From Rhynchosporium graminicola (lineage: Eukaryota > Ascomycota > Leotiomycetes > Helotiales > Ploettnerulaceae): 64,000 bases of DNA. The position numbers and the translations under genes are program-made. Shown piece after piece: positions 11,123 through 23,650 of the stretch. The stretch is from assembly GCA_900074885.1 (NCBI GenBank), contig FJUW01000063.1, forward strand, positions 62,001-126,000. The letters are read 5' to 3'. Each line of letters begins with the position of its first letter. Positions within the stretch are counted from its first letter, which is position 1. A model generated the notes under the pieces. It was given only the letters and a program-made list of their open reading frames with translations, was not told the origin of the DNA and did not search any database.

Positions 11123-12001
11123 ATGGCATCTCCCAGGTCCCAAGGCGAGGTGGAGAACAGACCCGCAACCGCCATCTTGAATGATGATGCGACACCAGAC
11201 AGGACAGAGGCGGACGGAGAACAGGAGCAGGAGCAGGAGCAGGAGCAGGAACAGGAGTATGAAAATGGTAAACAGGAAGCAGATGGAGACATAGAGGACG
11301 GTGAGGCCAGTGAAGGAGAAGTGGACGATGAACAAACCCCCAGCGATCCTAAACCAGCAACTGGTCCACCACTCCCAAACGAAGATTTCCCTCCTCTACC
11401 CTCAGAACCGCCTCCAGGAGCAAGAGCCACAGAAGAAGACGATGGCTGGGCACCAGTATGGGAGGAAACGGCACAAGCATTCTATTTCTACAACCGGTTC
11501 ACAGGCGCAACGCAGTGGTCGAATCCACGAGTTCCTGAAGTATCCGTAGCGCAGCCTGGGCCGCCCGGTGTAGACAATCCTCTACCTGCAGAATCTACTC
11601 TTGACTCAGCGCCACCGGGTCTAGCAATAGGCGGGTACAATCCAGCTCTTCATGGCGACTACGATCCTACAGCATGGTATGCGCAACCTGCTGCTCTTGA
11701 ACCTATACCCGGACAAGTCGCAGATCCAGCAGCGCAATACGCAGCAAGTGCCGCTTTCAACAGATTCACAGGCCGTTATCAAGCCGCAGATATCACTCCC
11801 GAGAATTTCAATGATGAGAATAAGTCAAAGAGACAGATGAATGCGTTTTTCGATGTCGATGCTGCGGCGAATAGTCATGATGGAAGGAGTTTGAAGGCGG
11901 AGAGGAGCGGGAAGAAGATCACAAAGACAGAATTGAAGCAGTTCAAAGAGAAGAGGAAGAATAAAAAGGAGGAGAAGAGAAGGGCTTGGTTGAGGGACTA
12001 A
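11123..12001 (+). CDS. WW-domain protein with acidic EQ-repeat N-terminus
   Basis: 292 residues, one exon, from ATG 11123. Residues about 33-45 form an (EQ)n repeat encoded by CAGGAG copies, within a Glu/Asp-rich region. A WW domain follows at about 108-138 (W109, FYFYNRFTG, W132, P), which binds proline-rich ligands. The rest contains Pro/Gly/Ala-rich spacer, a tract ITPENFNDENKSKRQMNAFF and a very basic C-terminal helix (KRKNKKEEKRRAW), suggesting nuclear localisation. WW proteins of this kind occur among splicing and transcription factors, but I cannot name an orthologue. The open frame extends upstream through non-ATG codons only. 3' neighbour region is gene-poor. Confidence 0.8.
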   Translation: MASPRSQGEVENRPATAILNDDATPDRTEADGEQEQEQEQEQEQEYENGKQEADGDIEDGEASEGEVDDEQTPSDPKPATGPPLPNEDFPPLPSEPPPGARATEEDDGWAPVWEETAQAFYFYNRFTGATQWSNPRVPEVSVAQPGPPGVDNPLPAESTLDSAPPGLAIGGYNPALHGDYDPTAWYAQPAALEPIPGQVADPAAQYAASAAFNRFTGRYQAADITPENFNDENKSKRQMNAFFDVDAAANSHDGRSLKAERSGKKITKTELKQFKEKRKNKKEEKRRAWLRD

Positions 12002-15000
12002 CTGGTTAGAGTAGGATGGCAGGGAGATGGGATGGGAAGTGTATTGGATCTGGGCAGCATGGTTTGGCGTTACATACGGGACCGCGGGATATGGTCGGAG
12101 TTGGCTGGCTGGCAAAGCAAGGAGTTCTCTGTTACCTACGCACCCAGTAAGATTGGAAAGGCTGGATAGAAAGCAAAATGATATCGAGTATATGCACGAC
12201 AGGCAGCGGGTATTGCCATATGTGTGCAATACGATACAAAGCCGCAGTAAATATCGACGTAACATTATCTCGGATGTTTTCGTGATATTTGGAGACTGTC
12301 CTGGAAAGTTTGGATCTATCAGTCTCCTACTATAGTTTCTATCAACCCCTCGAATCTCAACTGATTTTTGATATAAATCATATTCGCCAAATCGCTGAGT
12401 TTTCGAACGATACGGCACAACTCCAAGGGTCATGTTCCCAATCTCGTGAAATAACCTCATGGTAGTAAATATAGTCGAAAATTCCTCTCGATAGTCAACT
12501 TCACCGGACTCCTCGCCCATAGACAGCTACAGCTTACTTATACTTTTATAAACCGGCGATCCTTCCCTGTGCCTTGTGCCTGGCCACGAGAAGCATAACT
12601 ATCGAGTCCATTTGTCACTCGCCCATTCGCTCAGTTGCTCATTCACTTACTCACTTCACTCTCTTACTCGCACATTGATAAATTTCCCTTCCTGTATTCG
12701 CTACAACCTTTTTTTTTTCACGGCTACGCACGAGCGCTGTGCTCTTGTTGTTGCGAACCTCGATGTCCTTGGATGGATTGATATTTTTCTGTCAAGCGTA
12801 TCGTGTCGTGTGTTCCCCTTGCTGAATGAATGAGTGAGTGAGTGGGTGGGTGAGTAGGTAAGGAAGGAATTCCTTCTATAACGATCCTGGCGATGAAGTC
12901 TTGCTCCTTCTTTCTTGGGCAGGTAGTTCCTCGCTTAGAGTATGGGCATGGGCATGTCTATATTACCTATCGTCTACCAAACTGTTGAGCGTTGAGTGTT
13001 GAGTATTCTCATGCTCATGCTCGCCGCAGTTGAACTGGTGCGGGGGAGAATCAGAGCGTAAAATGAAGGAATAGGAGAGATACGTAAGAAAGTCTGTGTA
13101 CAACGAACTTGAGCGAACGGGCTTATATTCTGATAACATATTTGATAATCTGAGAGTTTTTGTACGAAGCATTGATCGGGAATAGGTGCTGCTGTATAGA
13201 ATATCAATCTAATTATACAGCAAAGTTGATTCGTGACTTGGTTTTATGTCGTTGGCGCCCAAGGGAGAAGGTATAACATATGAAAGAAAGTTTCGATAGA
13301 ATGAGCGGGATTGGGTTCGCTGGAGCGGTTAGGATTCAGTAAGTAATTAAATCACCGAACTCTCACCCCGATCATGGATGTTCTCAGGCAAGGTAAAGCT
13401 CTAGTGGTAGGTTTACAACAGCCCTTTCAATTTTCCTGACCGATAATTGAAAATATAAAAGTAATCAGTCTAGAAGGACAAATAGGAATGTAGGGTAGCT
13501 ATTTGCCTATGGCTAACTTAGGCATGAAGAGGAACTTTCTGCAGCAATTGTAGGGCCCAAGAAGAGTTATTGATCACCGATCACGTTTCTCCTCCAAAGT
13601 CCTATTTGACCTATAGTCAACTCAGCTTTATGAAATCAGAGGCAAGGTATATCTATCCTTGTATAATTCACGATATTAGAGGAACTTCTCAAACAGTACT
13701 AATAGTTAGTTCTGCCGGCTCATCGCGAACTGAACCACTTATTAAAAGCGCTGCTTTTGTGGCTCGACAGTATTAAGAAAGGAATACTATATGATATTCG
13801 GAGAAAGTCTAGATTAGTTCGAAGATAGAGAGATTACTGAACTAGTCTGGGAGATAGTGATAAATGATTTCATCGAACTTTTATCTACGATCGTGGATAT
13901 TTCTAGGCATAGCAGATTCTGTTCTACTTTAATTCATTTCGAATAAGGATTTTCCATGATTAAAGTCACTCTTTTGATTTCTAATTCGCTTTAGTCATTA
14001 ACATTTGATCCATTATTTGAATAGCAGATTATTATATCCCTTACTGAAAGACCCTAGAATATCGCATCAAGACCCGTCTAGCTAGCTTAATTACGTATTT
14101 ATTGAATTACGAGAACAATTTAAGGATGCTTTTAGTACTAAGGCGATTTTTGAAACTTTTGAGAAACGATACATCTACAAGACTTAGAGGCTCAATCTAT
14201 AGCTTTCTATTTATATATATGTGGTTAGTCATTTTGAGTATTTTTTTTATCTTAAGTAAAGTTTAAATATATCTAAATGATTCTTCGATTAGTTAATTTC
14301 GACTAGATTCCCACTAGCTATTTCGTCACTACAATCGAAAACACTGTATGATTTACAAATCGCTAAAGCAATTGTCCACATGCACCTTGGCGATTACTCA
14401 AGAGTTGATTGATCTATCATACCCTGAGTTATTGCTAGTAAAGGGCCAGTGGTGCGTTTGCAGCTTTGAATCACTCGCCTCGCCTCCATTGATCTCAACT
14501 CAACTCGTCTTGCTTGGTATTCCCAGCCTCGCTTTGGGGTCTTATCTTTCATCTCTGCGTCGCCAAGTTCAGATGAACCTCCGTCACAAGGGGAAACTCA
14601 TTTGAAGATTAGAAGTGAGCGAGCGAGCATCCAGTATCCTGAAATACGTACTCTCTGAATCGTGTCAATTAAATTCACTTCTTTTCACAACTATCGTCTC
14701 GTTGTCTTTCTTCAGAAACGACGCCAAAAGTTTACGCTTTCTGGCCAGGGAAGAAAGACATAATCGCACATTAGGCACGTTCGAATTCAGGAAGGCTAGA
14801 TTATCAAGGCTAGGAGAACGAAGAGGTATGTAAGCGCTATTGATGAGTGAGTGAGGGGTATATCTAGAAATACGTCCGGAAACTGGAAGGCCAGTTCCAT
14901 TGTTGAGGCTCCATGAAAGATAAGAGATTTACATTTCAGAGCCTTTTGCTTTCTATAGCTGAAGTATCATCTTATGCAGTGCAACGGCATCTCGTATATT

Positions 15001-16199
15001 TTGATCCAATGATCTCTGTGTTTAAATAAGAGTTTCAGTTTTGAAGAGGGCAGTGATCATCTCGGCTCGTCTCGCTAGCGCACTCTATTGTTTACTGTAC
15101 TAGCTCTAGCTCTATGCATGTTGGCCCCTATTGCATAACCCCCACGTTAATGCAAGTACTGCTGTACCTCCGCATACAGCTTCTTTTACGCCATCCCGCT
15201 GTTGCTAGGTAATTCGTATTGGATATTATCCTGTGGGTGGTTTCGAATGCTTGGATCGTCGACTTATTGGTATCCTGATCGAAAGTGATGAGAGTGGAAG
15301 CTGCAATTCGATATGTAACCCCTTTAGGAAGCCTCAAACATCGGACTACATGCCTTCCTAGCAGTGTGATATCTACCAATACCTCCAGTGATGGGAAGGA
15401 AGGCAGAACTTGAGCCAATCGATGCGAACCAGTGTTGGACCCTTGATGATGCAGGACGTCAACGCACGTCAACGCAGCAAAGGCGACCCTAAGATCAATA
15501 TTAGACAAGCACGCGCATCAAAAGTCTGCGGCGCGGATGCAGAGTAATATGGCAAGCATGGATACCGAATTTTTCCTATCAGTCTGCTAACCATCCCCGG
15601 GCTTAGAGGCGGTTTCTGGCAGGAATTCTGGTGTGTGCGGAATCGGCAAGTCTCTAGCGATAGCCAGGCCTAATTTCCCAATTCTCTGCCACGGAAAGAT
15701 CTTGGTTGCTTTGGAGGTCAACCCCGTCGAACGATATTTTCTCAGAGGAGAGATCAAGCTACATACTTCTGTGTTAAGAACGGTAGACTGGCTGATTGGC
15801 TATTCAATTGATAGAACTTTCTTCACATTATAATCAGTATGTAAACGTCCGAAGGACTTTTGTCTATATCCCCTGTAAACTTCGAGCTACCCCCCTCCCC
15901 CCCCCACTTCGTAGAATTTTGATCACACCATCCAGATACCAAACACATCATCCGTCGCTTACTGTATTCCATCATCAAAGTTAACGATGAGGTGCTTGCG
16001 AGTTTCAAACTTCGCTAATGAGAACGCAGAGCCTGAGTTCGATCAGAGGAGTCCCATGTTAAAAACCGAGTTGTCCAGTACCATTTTCAGGGGAAGATGA
16101 AGAAGCTGTGGGGAGGGATGCGAAGATATCTCCGATGAAGAAATTTGTGGGTTTGTCTAGTGGACAAGGATCGATGTAAAAAAGAAGCTCCTAATGTCG
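12002..16199. other. 4.2-kb gene-poor region
   Basis: No coding sequence could be supported on either strand; frames of 60-230 codons here lack motifs and codon bias. A stretch at about 13430-14340 is distinctly AT-rich and may be an old transposon remnant, though CA/TG depletion is weaker than at the window's left end. A run of C (about 15895-15906) lies upstream of the MFS pseudogene. Confidence 0.4.
12824..12868 (+). repeat. Tetranucleotide GAAT/GAGT/GGGT microsatellite
   Basis: Successive units GAAT, GAGT (three), GGGT (two), GAGT, AGGT, AAGG form an imperfect 4-bp tandem array in non-coding DNA. Confidence 0.7.
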
Positions 16200-18020
16200 C
16201 GGGGGTTATGTGTATTTTACTGCTCGGTATGTATTCTTCAAGTCTCGCCTCTACAGATATCTTTGAGACACCCGCCATATCAAACCCTCGGCAATCTTTG
16301 TACGATACTTATCGTCGTTTTGTGCCGACGAGGTTTGGATTTCAAGGTGTTTTCATAGCCAGCGCGGATGGATGCCTGATCCTAGCTATCAGTGGAATAA
16401 TCAGTAGCGAATTCAACGATCTCGAAGGTGCAGGATGGTTGATCACTTCATATACGCTGGCTATGCTTGCCACTCAATCTTTGGTAAGCATTTAGTACCT
16501 GATAGTACACTGAGACACCGTTCCCAATTTTTTAGTATGGTAAATTCAGTGATATCTAAGGCAGGAAAAGCACGATCCTTGTGTCTTGAAGCTTCTTCAT
16601 TATTGGTTGCGCTGTTTGGTTTTGTTCTCCGATCCTCTTTTGATTCACGTTCGTACATAAACATGTTACGGGTGGGGATGTCGAGAGTCGATAGCTGACA
16701 TGTTCAGTGGATTAGGGAAATCGCTTCGAAATGTAGTTTCGGGTAGGATTTTGGCAGGTGATGGAGGAGTTCGGATACGTTGTTTCCTTTGAATTGTCGT
16801 TGCAGGTTGTTGATAATGACCTCATCTCATTCAACATGACTAACATCCTCAGATTTGGTTCCAATTCGAGAAGTCGCTTCATGGCGGAGTTATGTCAATA
16901 TTGCAGCAACGACGGAAAGAAGTCTAGGCGGGCAAATTGGTGGTTAGTTAGCTGATACTGTTGGATGGCGGATGTTTGTACTCACGAATGTATAAAACTT
17001 GCATTGGCTGTTTGACATCACAGGTCGGTTCTGGGACAATGTCCTCCTACGATTCTGGCTTTAGTACTAGTAGCACGGAAACTCGACATCTCCTCCCACG
17101 AGATCGGACCTCGACAATCCCACCTCTCGAAACTCAAATGTATTGACTTTCTCGGCGCTCTCTTCCTCTCAATATCAATAGTCTGTAGACTTCTGGTGTT
17201 AGACTTGGGAGGAACAGAGAATTCCGTGGACTGATTCAAGGGTTTTAGTATTATTTTCAGCTTCAACTATTAGCTTGAGCTTGTTCGTGCTTGTAGAAGG
17301 TTTCTTCGCGAAAAACCCAATAATCCCGCTGCGGTTGTTACTGGATAGAGATGTAATTACTTCGTATATCAACCTTCGTTTTCAGACTGGTGCGCAGGGA
17401 GCTGTGAGTCCCTCAGGTCCAAAAGTTGGCACGTCACTGATGGGCGTAGATGATGATGTTGGCTCTGATATAATTTCGAAATTTCGGCACTCGCATCCTT
17501 GACAAATTCTGTAGCACATCTGATGCCATCGGTCCTAGGGAAAAGGATTAGTAGACTTCTTACAGGATACATTATCTGAAGGTTGGATGGAACGTTTACT
17601 CTGCATGCATACAACTGGCTTCCTCTAAAACCGGAAGATGCAAGCTCATATCCATCATTGGCGCTATCTCAGAATCACTGTCGCAAATACTGGCATTGCC
17701 TGATGCTCGACCGCTGGCATGGACATACATCCCTCCTCGAGTCTCTTTACATCATTCACGGTGGATTCGGGAATGGGATTGCTCTCTGCGTCACATTTGT
17801 TGCTCTTACAGCGGGCGTTGATTCCAGCCAAATGGCAATCGCAAGTTCAGGTCTGTATCTCAATTCAAACATCGGGATGGTAGGAGGTCTTAGTATCGCT
17901 GCTGCTGTGCTGCAAGGTGGTCTGCGGAAACAACTTCGAATATGTTTGGAAGGGATGAAAGGGAGAGACGAGGTATGCCGGGACCAAGGAATTCGAGATA
18001 TGAGAATATTTGCTGATTGA
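16200..18020 (+). pseudogene. Broken MFS multidrug transporter (DHA2/14-TM type)
   Basis: Pieces of one major facilitator protein follow in order on the plus strand. GVFIASADG...SSEFNDLEGAGWLITSYTLAML is transmembrane segments 1-2. After an intron (16484-16535) comes YGKFSDI-stop-GRKSTILVS-stop-SFFIIG, the loop 2-3 signature. Then DLVPIREVASWRSYVNIAATTE...GGQIGG-stop-LADTVGWR; IDFLGALFLSISIV...VLDLGG; FFAKNPIIPLRLLLDRDVITSYI; and a C-terminal VDSSQMAIASSGLYLNSNIGMVGG with a cytosolic tail ending at 18020. Stops interrupt at 16557 (TAA), 16587 (TGA) and 16945 (TAG), and further frame changes are needed between pieces. The order is complete, so this was a whole gene that decayed in place. Resembles fungal drug/basic amino acid exporters of the fnx1/Vba group. 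Confidence 0.88.
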
Positions 18021-18996
18021 AGTCAAGATCATCAACAACGTACTGTCAGGTTTTGGTTATGTACGGTTATTGGAAGGGCACCTTGTCCGTCTTGTCACTG
18101 ATGCATATGTTCGGTGACTAACTTGCACACATAGTATTATCATCAATTATCCGTATAGGTCCATAGTAGGCTAGCCAGCAACACGAGATTCTTTAGAAGG
18201 ATCCTTGGTTGCACTATTGGCTGCCACTTGTATCAGAGAGCATCGACTGTGGGAGAACTCGCTTCTCATAATCAGGAGTCGCTGGAAAAGTCGGGGAACT
18301 AGAGTCTTATCGTCTTTAAAACTTATGATTTAAATCCCCGGTTATAGATCAGACGAGAGCAAGGCAACTAGGAGTTAGCAACCGCAGCCTGCGCGACAAG
18401 AATACAAGATCGTACGACTTGCCAATCCTTATTCGATATATTTCTCCGGCGATATCCGGTAGAGTGCAAAACTCCATGAGGCTATTGATATCGAGGTTCA
18501 ATGCCTAGATATTTCACCCTAATTATCCAGTAACAAGATAGCACTCCGATCACGACATCCAGTCCGGCTCTCCTCGGCCTGGGCCGATGTGGAGCTAATT
18601 ACGCAACGAGACCGAGAGACATCAGAGTCGAAAAGTTTAGCCATGGAAGGACAGAATTGTCTGAATCACCAAGACATTTATATCTTGAAGCGTGAATGGC
18701 GAATATTTGATACTGAAATTGTTAGGTAGCTATGGGTACTAGAGGTTTTTCTACTAAGGTAGATTCTGATTGTGAGTATCGATAAGTAGACTTTTGGTTT
18801 CGTTGTGGGTCGAGGTCTTGTCCGACTATGACTAGTAGCTATACTACGCTGGTACTAAACGTCACTCAACCAAACTTGAGAACACCTTTTAATTTGGGAG
18901 TTCATTGACAAAATTCCACCTCGCTGCACTTATGTCTGATAGAACCCCGACATTGGAGATCGTCAACACCAAGCTCAGGTGAAAGTGAACGCAACA
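18021..18996. other. Intergenic, promoter side of the permease gene
   Basis: No gene recognised. AT-rich with scattered TA-rich patches near 18300-18760. Confidence 0.4.
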
Positions 18997-20814
18997 ATGG
19001 TCGGTAAAATGGACTTCTTGATGAAAGGGGGAGCGGTTCCAGCCGCCAGCAATACCGTGAATGGAACGAAAGACGAGGAGACAATTGCTGTTGCTGTAGA
19101 TGGACGTATGTTGGTCCACGTTCCGCTCGCAACATCAAACTGACATCTTCCAGAAACCGAAGCGTACATGACAAGTCCCGAGCGTCGCCAACTAGGGATC
19201 ACCAGCGCCATCTTCCTCGTCTTCAACCGCATGGTAGGAACAGGAATCTTCGCAACGCCATCTGAGATCGTCCGGCTCTCTGGGTCTGTAGGTCTCTCGC
19301 TCGTTATGTGGGTTGTTGGAGTCGGCATCGCCTGTGCGGGAGCAGCAGTATACCTCGAATTCGGCACCGGCCTTCCTCGCAACGGAGGCGAGAAGAATTA
19401 TCTCGAGTATGTGTTTCGGAGGCCGAAGTTCCTCGCTACGGCCATGTATGCGTCATGGGTGATGTTGTTGGGATGGGCGGGTGCGAACTCCGTGATGTTT
19501 GGAGAGTATATCTTGCACGCTGCAGATGTGGAGGTCAATAGATGGAATCAGAGAGCCATAGGAATGGGGTGTATCACCACGGCATTTCTTATCCATGGGT
19601 TGGCGTTGAATTGGGGAGTGAGGTTGCAGAATGCGCTGGGCATTATCAAGCTGGCGATTCTGGTTCTCATTGTGATTTCGGGTTTCGTGGCGTTGGGTGG
19701 ACATGTCAAGTTGGATCAGAAGCCAGATAACTTCACGAGTGCCTTTCAGGGAACGACAGCAAGTGCGTAAGGCTCACTGCAAAATCCCGTTTGTTGAGTC
19801 TCTGCTAATATGACACAGTTATGGTATCGTCACAGCTCTGTACAATGTCATTTGGAGTTTGATGGGCTACAACAATGCGAACTATGCTCTTGCAGAAACC
19901 AAGAATCCTGTACGGACACTGAAGATCGCACTTCCAGCGGCGTTGGGTTTAGTCTCTATACTGTATATACTGGTTAATGTCGCGTATTTTGCGGCTGTTC
20001 CCAAGGAAGAGATAGTCACTTCTGGGCGTATATTGGCTGCTTCATTTTTCCGAAATGTCGTGGGCAGACAGGCAGAACGAGCTCTCTCGGTATTTGTGGC
20101 GTTGTCGGCATTTGGAAACGTGCTGGGTGTGATTTTCTCAAACGGTCGATGTGAGTTACATCCAACACAGAAAAATATGTTTGACTGACTGATGGACACA
20201 GTGGTTCAAGAAATCGGTCGCGAGGGTATCCTTCCATTCTCCCGCTTCTGGTCAAGCAACAAACCATGCAACGCACCATTCGTGGGTCTCTTCGAGCACT
20301 GGCTCGTCTCTGTAATTGTCATGCTTGGTCCCCCACCTGGAGATGCATACAATTTCATCCTCAAGTAAGTGTGCATACTACCCCTTCATAATCTCTCTTT
20401 CGCTAACCACCCCACAGTCTCATCTCATACCCCATGTCTATAGTCAACGTCTTCGTCTCCATCGCGCTCATCCACCTATACTTCAACCCATTCTCAATCG
20501 AACGCGATCCTCCGCGCTGGGCACCGCCATTCCGCGCTACGCTTCCCGTCGCGATATTCTTCCTTCTCGCCAATCTCTTCCTCGTTATCGCTCCTTATGT
20601 TCCGCCCGATGCGGGACAGGAGGTGTACGCTCACCTGCCGTATTATCTACACTGCCTGGTTGGTGTGGGAATCTTCGTGGTCGGTCTTGTGTATTGGACT
20701 TTCTGGGCGCGGATATTGCCGAAGATTGGGAAGTATGATCTTGTGAGGGAGAATGCTATTGGTCATGATGGGTGGACGCATAATATCTTTGTGAAGAGGC
20801 CGAAGGTTGAGTGA
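18997..20814 (+). CDS. APC-superfamily amino-acid permease, high-affinity methionine permease (MUP) type
   Basis: Five exons (18997-19105, 19154-19766, 19819-20150, 20202-20364, 20418-20814), all GT-AG, 537 residues. A hydrophilic N-terminal tail precedes the first membrane segment, GITSAIFLVFNRMVGTGIFATPS, whose GxGIF motif marks the substrate site of the amino acid/polyamine/cation superfamily. About twelve hydrophobic segments follow, with GYNNANYALAE before segment 6-7, LVQEIGREGILPFSRFW in the loop and a final cytosolic tail ending HNIFVKRPKVE. Closest to the fungal MUP1/MUP3 group, which import methionine (and cysteine) across the plasma membrane. Start is the first ATG of exon 1; its splice gives DG-QTEAYMTSPERR in frame. 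Intact. Confidence 0.9.
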
Positions 20815-21304
20815 TGCATGTCGAGAGTGTTTATGAGAAACTGGTTACTTGAGCTGTTGTGATTCCAGGCAGATGATGACTTCCTAGCTGCATGATCTGT
20901 TGTAGCAAGCACTCAATTTTGTCTGCTTAGTATGTCAGATTATAACTCAGCGCCTGGTTTTGAGTTACAACCAGCAATCTCGCCAATGTAGAATTTAGCT
21001 CCTTCTAATAGCGCAACTATACTGATGTTATGCCATCGAGATATCCTAAACCATATATTTGAATCACCTTTTGATTTTATATGTAATTCTCCCGCTTACG
21101 AAAAAAACAGTCAATGTCACCAAGCTATTCCAAAGCCTGGATTTATTTGATAAATTGCTGAATATGAGACCTGTTGAAAGAAAAGTCTCCGACATCGTAT
21201 CATCAATGAATTTTTCATGAAATGATCACACCAGCTTGAATTCTCGTATATCCACTCCGCGACCTTTTAGAAACTCTGGAGTAAGACAAGGGTCAAGGTA
21301 AGAG
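20815..21304. other. Convergent intergenic space
   Basis: Separates the permease and the HET pseudogene, which point toward each other. AT-rich; nothing else seen. Confidence 0.5.
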
Positions 21305-23650
21305 CTAAGTTTTTGAACCCTGCTGGCTCCCATAGACTTTCATCTTCAAGTTCATCCTCGAGCGGATTCTCAAACGTCCAAACATGATCTTCCAGTCTAG
21401 TGGAAGAGGACACCTTGGATTCAGCTGTGTCTTGATTGTTCCGTGCTCGTAAATATATATGATTTGATTAGCCGCCGACGAAAACCTGGATCTCGTTTCA
21501 TATCCAAGAGGAAGTGATCCAAACATTGCTTCAGCATTCATTATTCCCGAGACCTTCATGAATTAGACGAGAAAGACACCAGCATATATTTTCACTCAGA
21601 ATCATATCAAAATGTCGAGTAACGCTTCCAGAAGATGACGATTAATGGTATGCAATGCAACACATTCTTCAGCAACCTTAAATCGGCAACAAATTCAGGT
21701 GAGTAGAATGGTAGGGATTGTGTGCTTACGTAGCAAACTCCGACGACTTTGAAAAAGCTTCCGCCGTGTTCAGGACGAAGGACAAGCGGATATTCGCATC
21801 CCAACATGACTGCAAGAAGATCACCACGTTCCACAGAAGCCGGGCATAAGCCAATATGCCCTTGCACAGTCCTAAAGAGCGATCGCCTAGAAAGTGCTTC
21901 TCGAATACGGTTAATAATCTGCCTGCTGCCTGACGGATCCGACGCAATGTCAATATCATCTTCAGTGCGATTTCCTGCCGTGAAGATCAGTTTTCTGCAA
22001 TCGCTCATAGTTTTCCAGGCACCAGTGCCATAAGAAGCGAGTCCCTTTATGTAGCCATACATGACGGTCGCGATACAAGCGAGTTCCATCGATCCACCCG
22101 CTATATATAAGCAGATGGGTCGATTTGCTTTGCCCACTCGTGACAAACGCTCGTGACCTCAGTGTCAGGGTTTTCCTTTGTCAGTTTGGAAGTCCAACAT
22201 TGGTCAACTTCGGATGTTCCAACACCTTGAACAGACAGACTGTCCTCTGCATCAGCGACACTGTACACTGCTTTACCATTGCCATCCGCCCTACCATAGG
22301 GAATTGGAGTTGGAAGATCCGAGCATGAGAAGTCGGGAACCCAAGATGGCATTTTTTCGATTGAGTGGGACCTTTGCAGCACACAGCAGGCCAGTATGTC
22401 CAGTCGTTCGAATACCCGTATCCACGAAAGAGTGGTGGCTTGAAACATTGTTCCTGCCGTCATTGTATAGTTAGGCGAGATGACCTCACGATGTTCGGTA
22501 CTGAGTAGACCACGGATACCAAAGAGCCGATCTCGCATGTCGAAACATGCTGAAGTTTTCGTTGAATTCAAAGCTTCGAAGAGCGAGAAGCGTGCCTTTC
22601 TACTCCGATCGGATACTCTTAAAAATCCATAAATACACGTGACATAAGGATCCTCAATGATGGACACGTCTGTGAGGCCATTTATGGTGTTGATATGTGC
22701 ACATATCCAATAGATTCCTTGTATGAACAGCTCCCAGTCTAAAGAATCTTTGCCGACTACAATAGTCGATGTGACAGCGGATACAATCTCTTGAAAGACC
22801 CCTTTCGTAGCGTCAGTTGGTGGCACGTCATCTTATATAAGAAAACAAAATTTCTCGAGAGCTAAATGACGGTACTATGAACCAGCAGTTGAGAGACTTA
22901 TCAAAATTACGTCTTTGCTGGGCCGAATGATGCAAAACAGGAAGAAGAATGCCTACAGAGTCTAGTGAACCATTTTCTTTTTAGTAGCCTCCCGATGCTG
23001 ACCCATCTTGGCAATTCTTCCTGTAGAGCTTGCTTGTCGTTGGTTAGCTGGTTAGACCAGCTCCCACTGTCACATTCGACCATCTAATTTGACCTATTGG
23101 TCCTTGATTCCTGGCCTAGGCGACTCAATGTCTTCAATGCAAGAGAACTATCATCCTCTTCTGGTCCAAGCCAGACAATCACTTGGCGAGCATTGCGATA
23201 TATGCTTTCCATCAGGAGGACTTCTCGACCCTTTTCAACATCATTCTTTTGATTGATGCACACAGCGTCGACCCAAAGTACTCTTGCCCTATCTGAGTGT
23301 CGGAGATGTCGCAATGCAACAGACAGCTTGTGAGCGATTTCCAAGGTATACGCTGACTCGACGGTCTCTTGAATCTCCAAGTCCGCGAGATCTCTTTGAA
23401 GCCCTCGCTCTTGACGTCTGTCTGATTCGGAGATGAGAACGTGATCCGTATGATCAGGACATCCCCACGCATAAGACAGAGCTTCATACACAGGCTTCGC
23501 TGACCTTGGAACATGGAAGATGCCCAATCGAATCTCCTCTTCGTCAAACGTTCCTGGCCAGACCCGGATTAATCAAATGTCGCCCTCCCCAGCCTGGTCT
23601 AGGGCAGAGTACTGATAATGAGGCATCTCATCGGCAAAAGAGGAAGCCAT
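21305..23650 (-). pseudogene. Heterokaryon-incompatibility (HET) domain protein, inactivated
   Basis: HET proteins trigger cell death when unlike fungal strains fuse. Model: exon 1 23650-22957, intron 155 nt, exon 2 22801-21730, intron 176 nt, exon 3 21553-21305. Domain blocks are in order: YEALSYAWG, LRHLRHSDRARVLWVDAVCINQ, IYRNARQVIVWLGPE, WFTRLWVFQEI (rebuilt across intron 1), RLFGIRGLL and a C-terminal GIMNAEAMFGSLPLGYE reached through intron 2. Three lesions break it: TGA at 23575-23573 (codon 26, GDI-stop-LIRVWPG), TAG at 23086-23084, and two extra bases in a TATATATA run (22102-22109) before AGGSMEL. Without the 2-nt insertion the coding length is a multiple of three (about 670 residues), usual for the family. 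Probably recent decay. Confidence 0.88.

Noticed and set aside
11113..11430. Cys/Ser-repeat minus frame that looks like a cysteine-rich protein
   Set aside because: The CSCSCS pattern is the reverse complement of the GAG-CAG repeat coding the EQ tract of the WW-domain protein.
15128..15508. 126-codon minus frame in the gene-poor region
   Set aside because: No motif, no neighbours in frame, lies in decayed DNA.
23084..23086. Short intron removing the TAG of the HET gene
   Set aside because: The only GT...AG around it would be about 27 nt, too short for a fungal intron; treated as a nonsense mutation.
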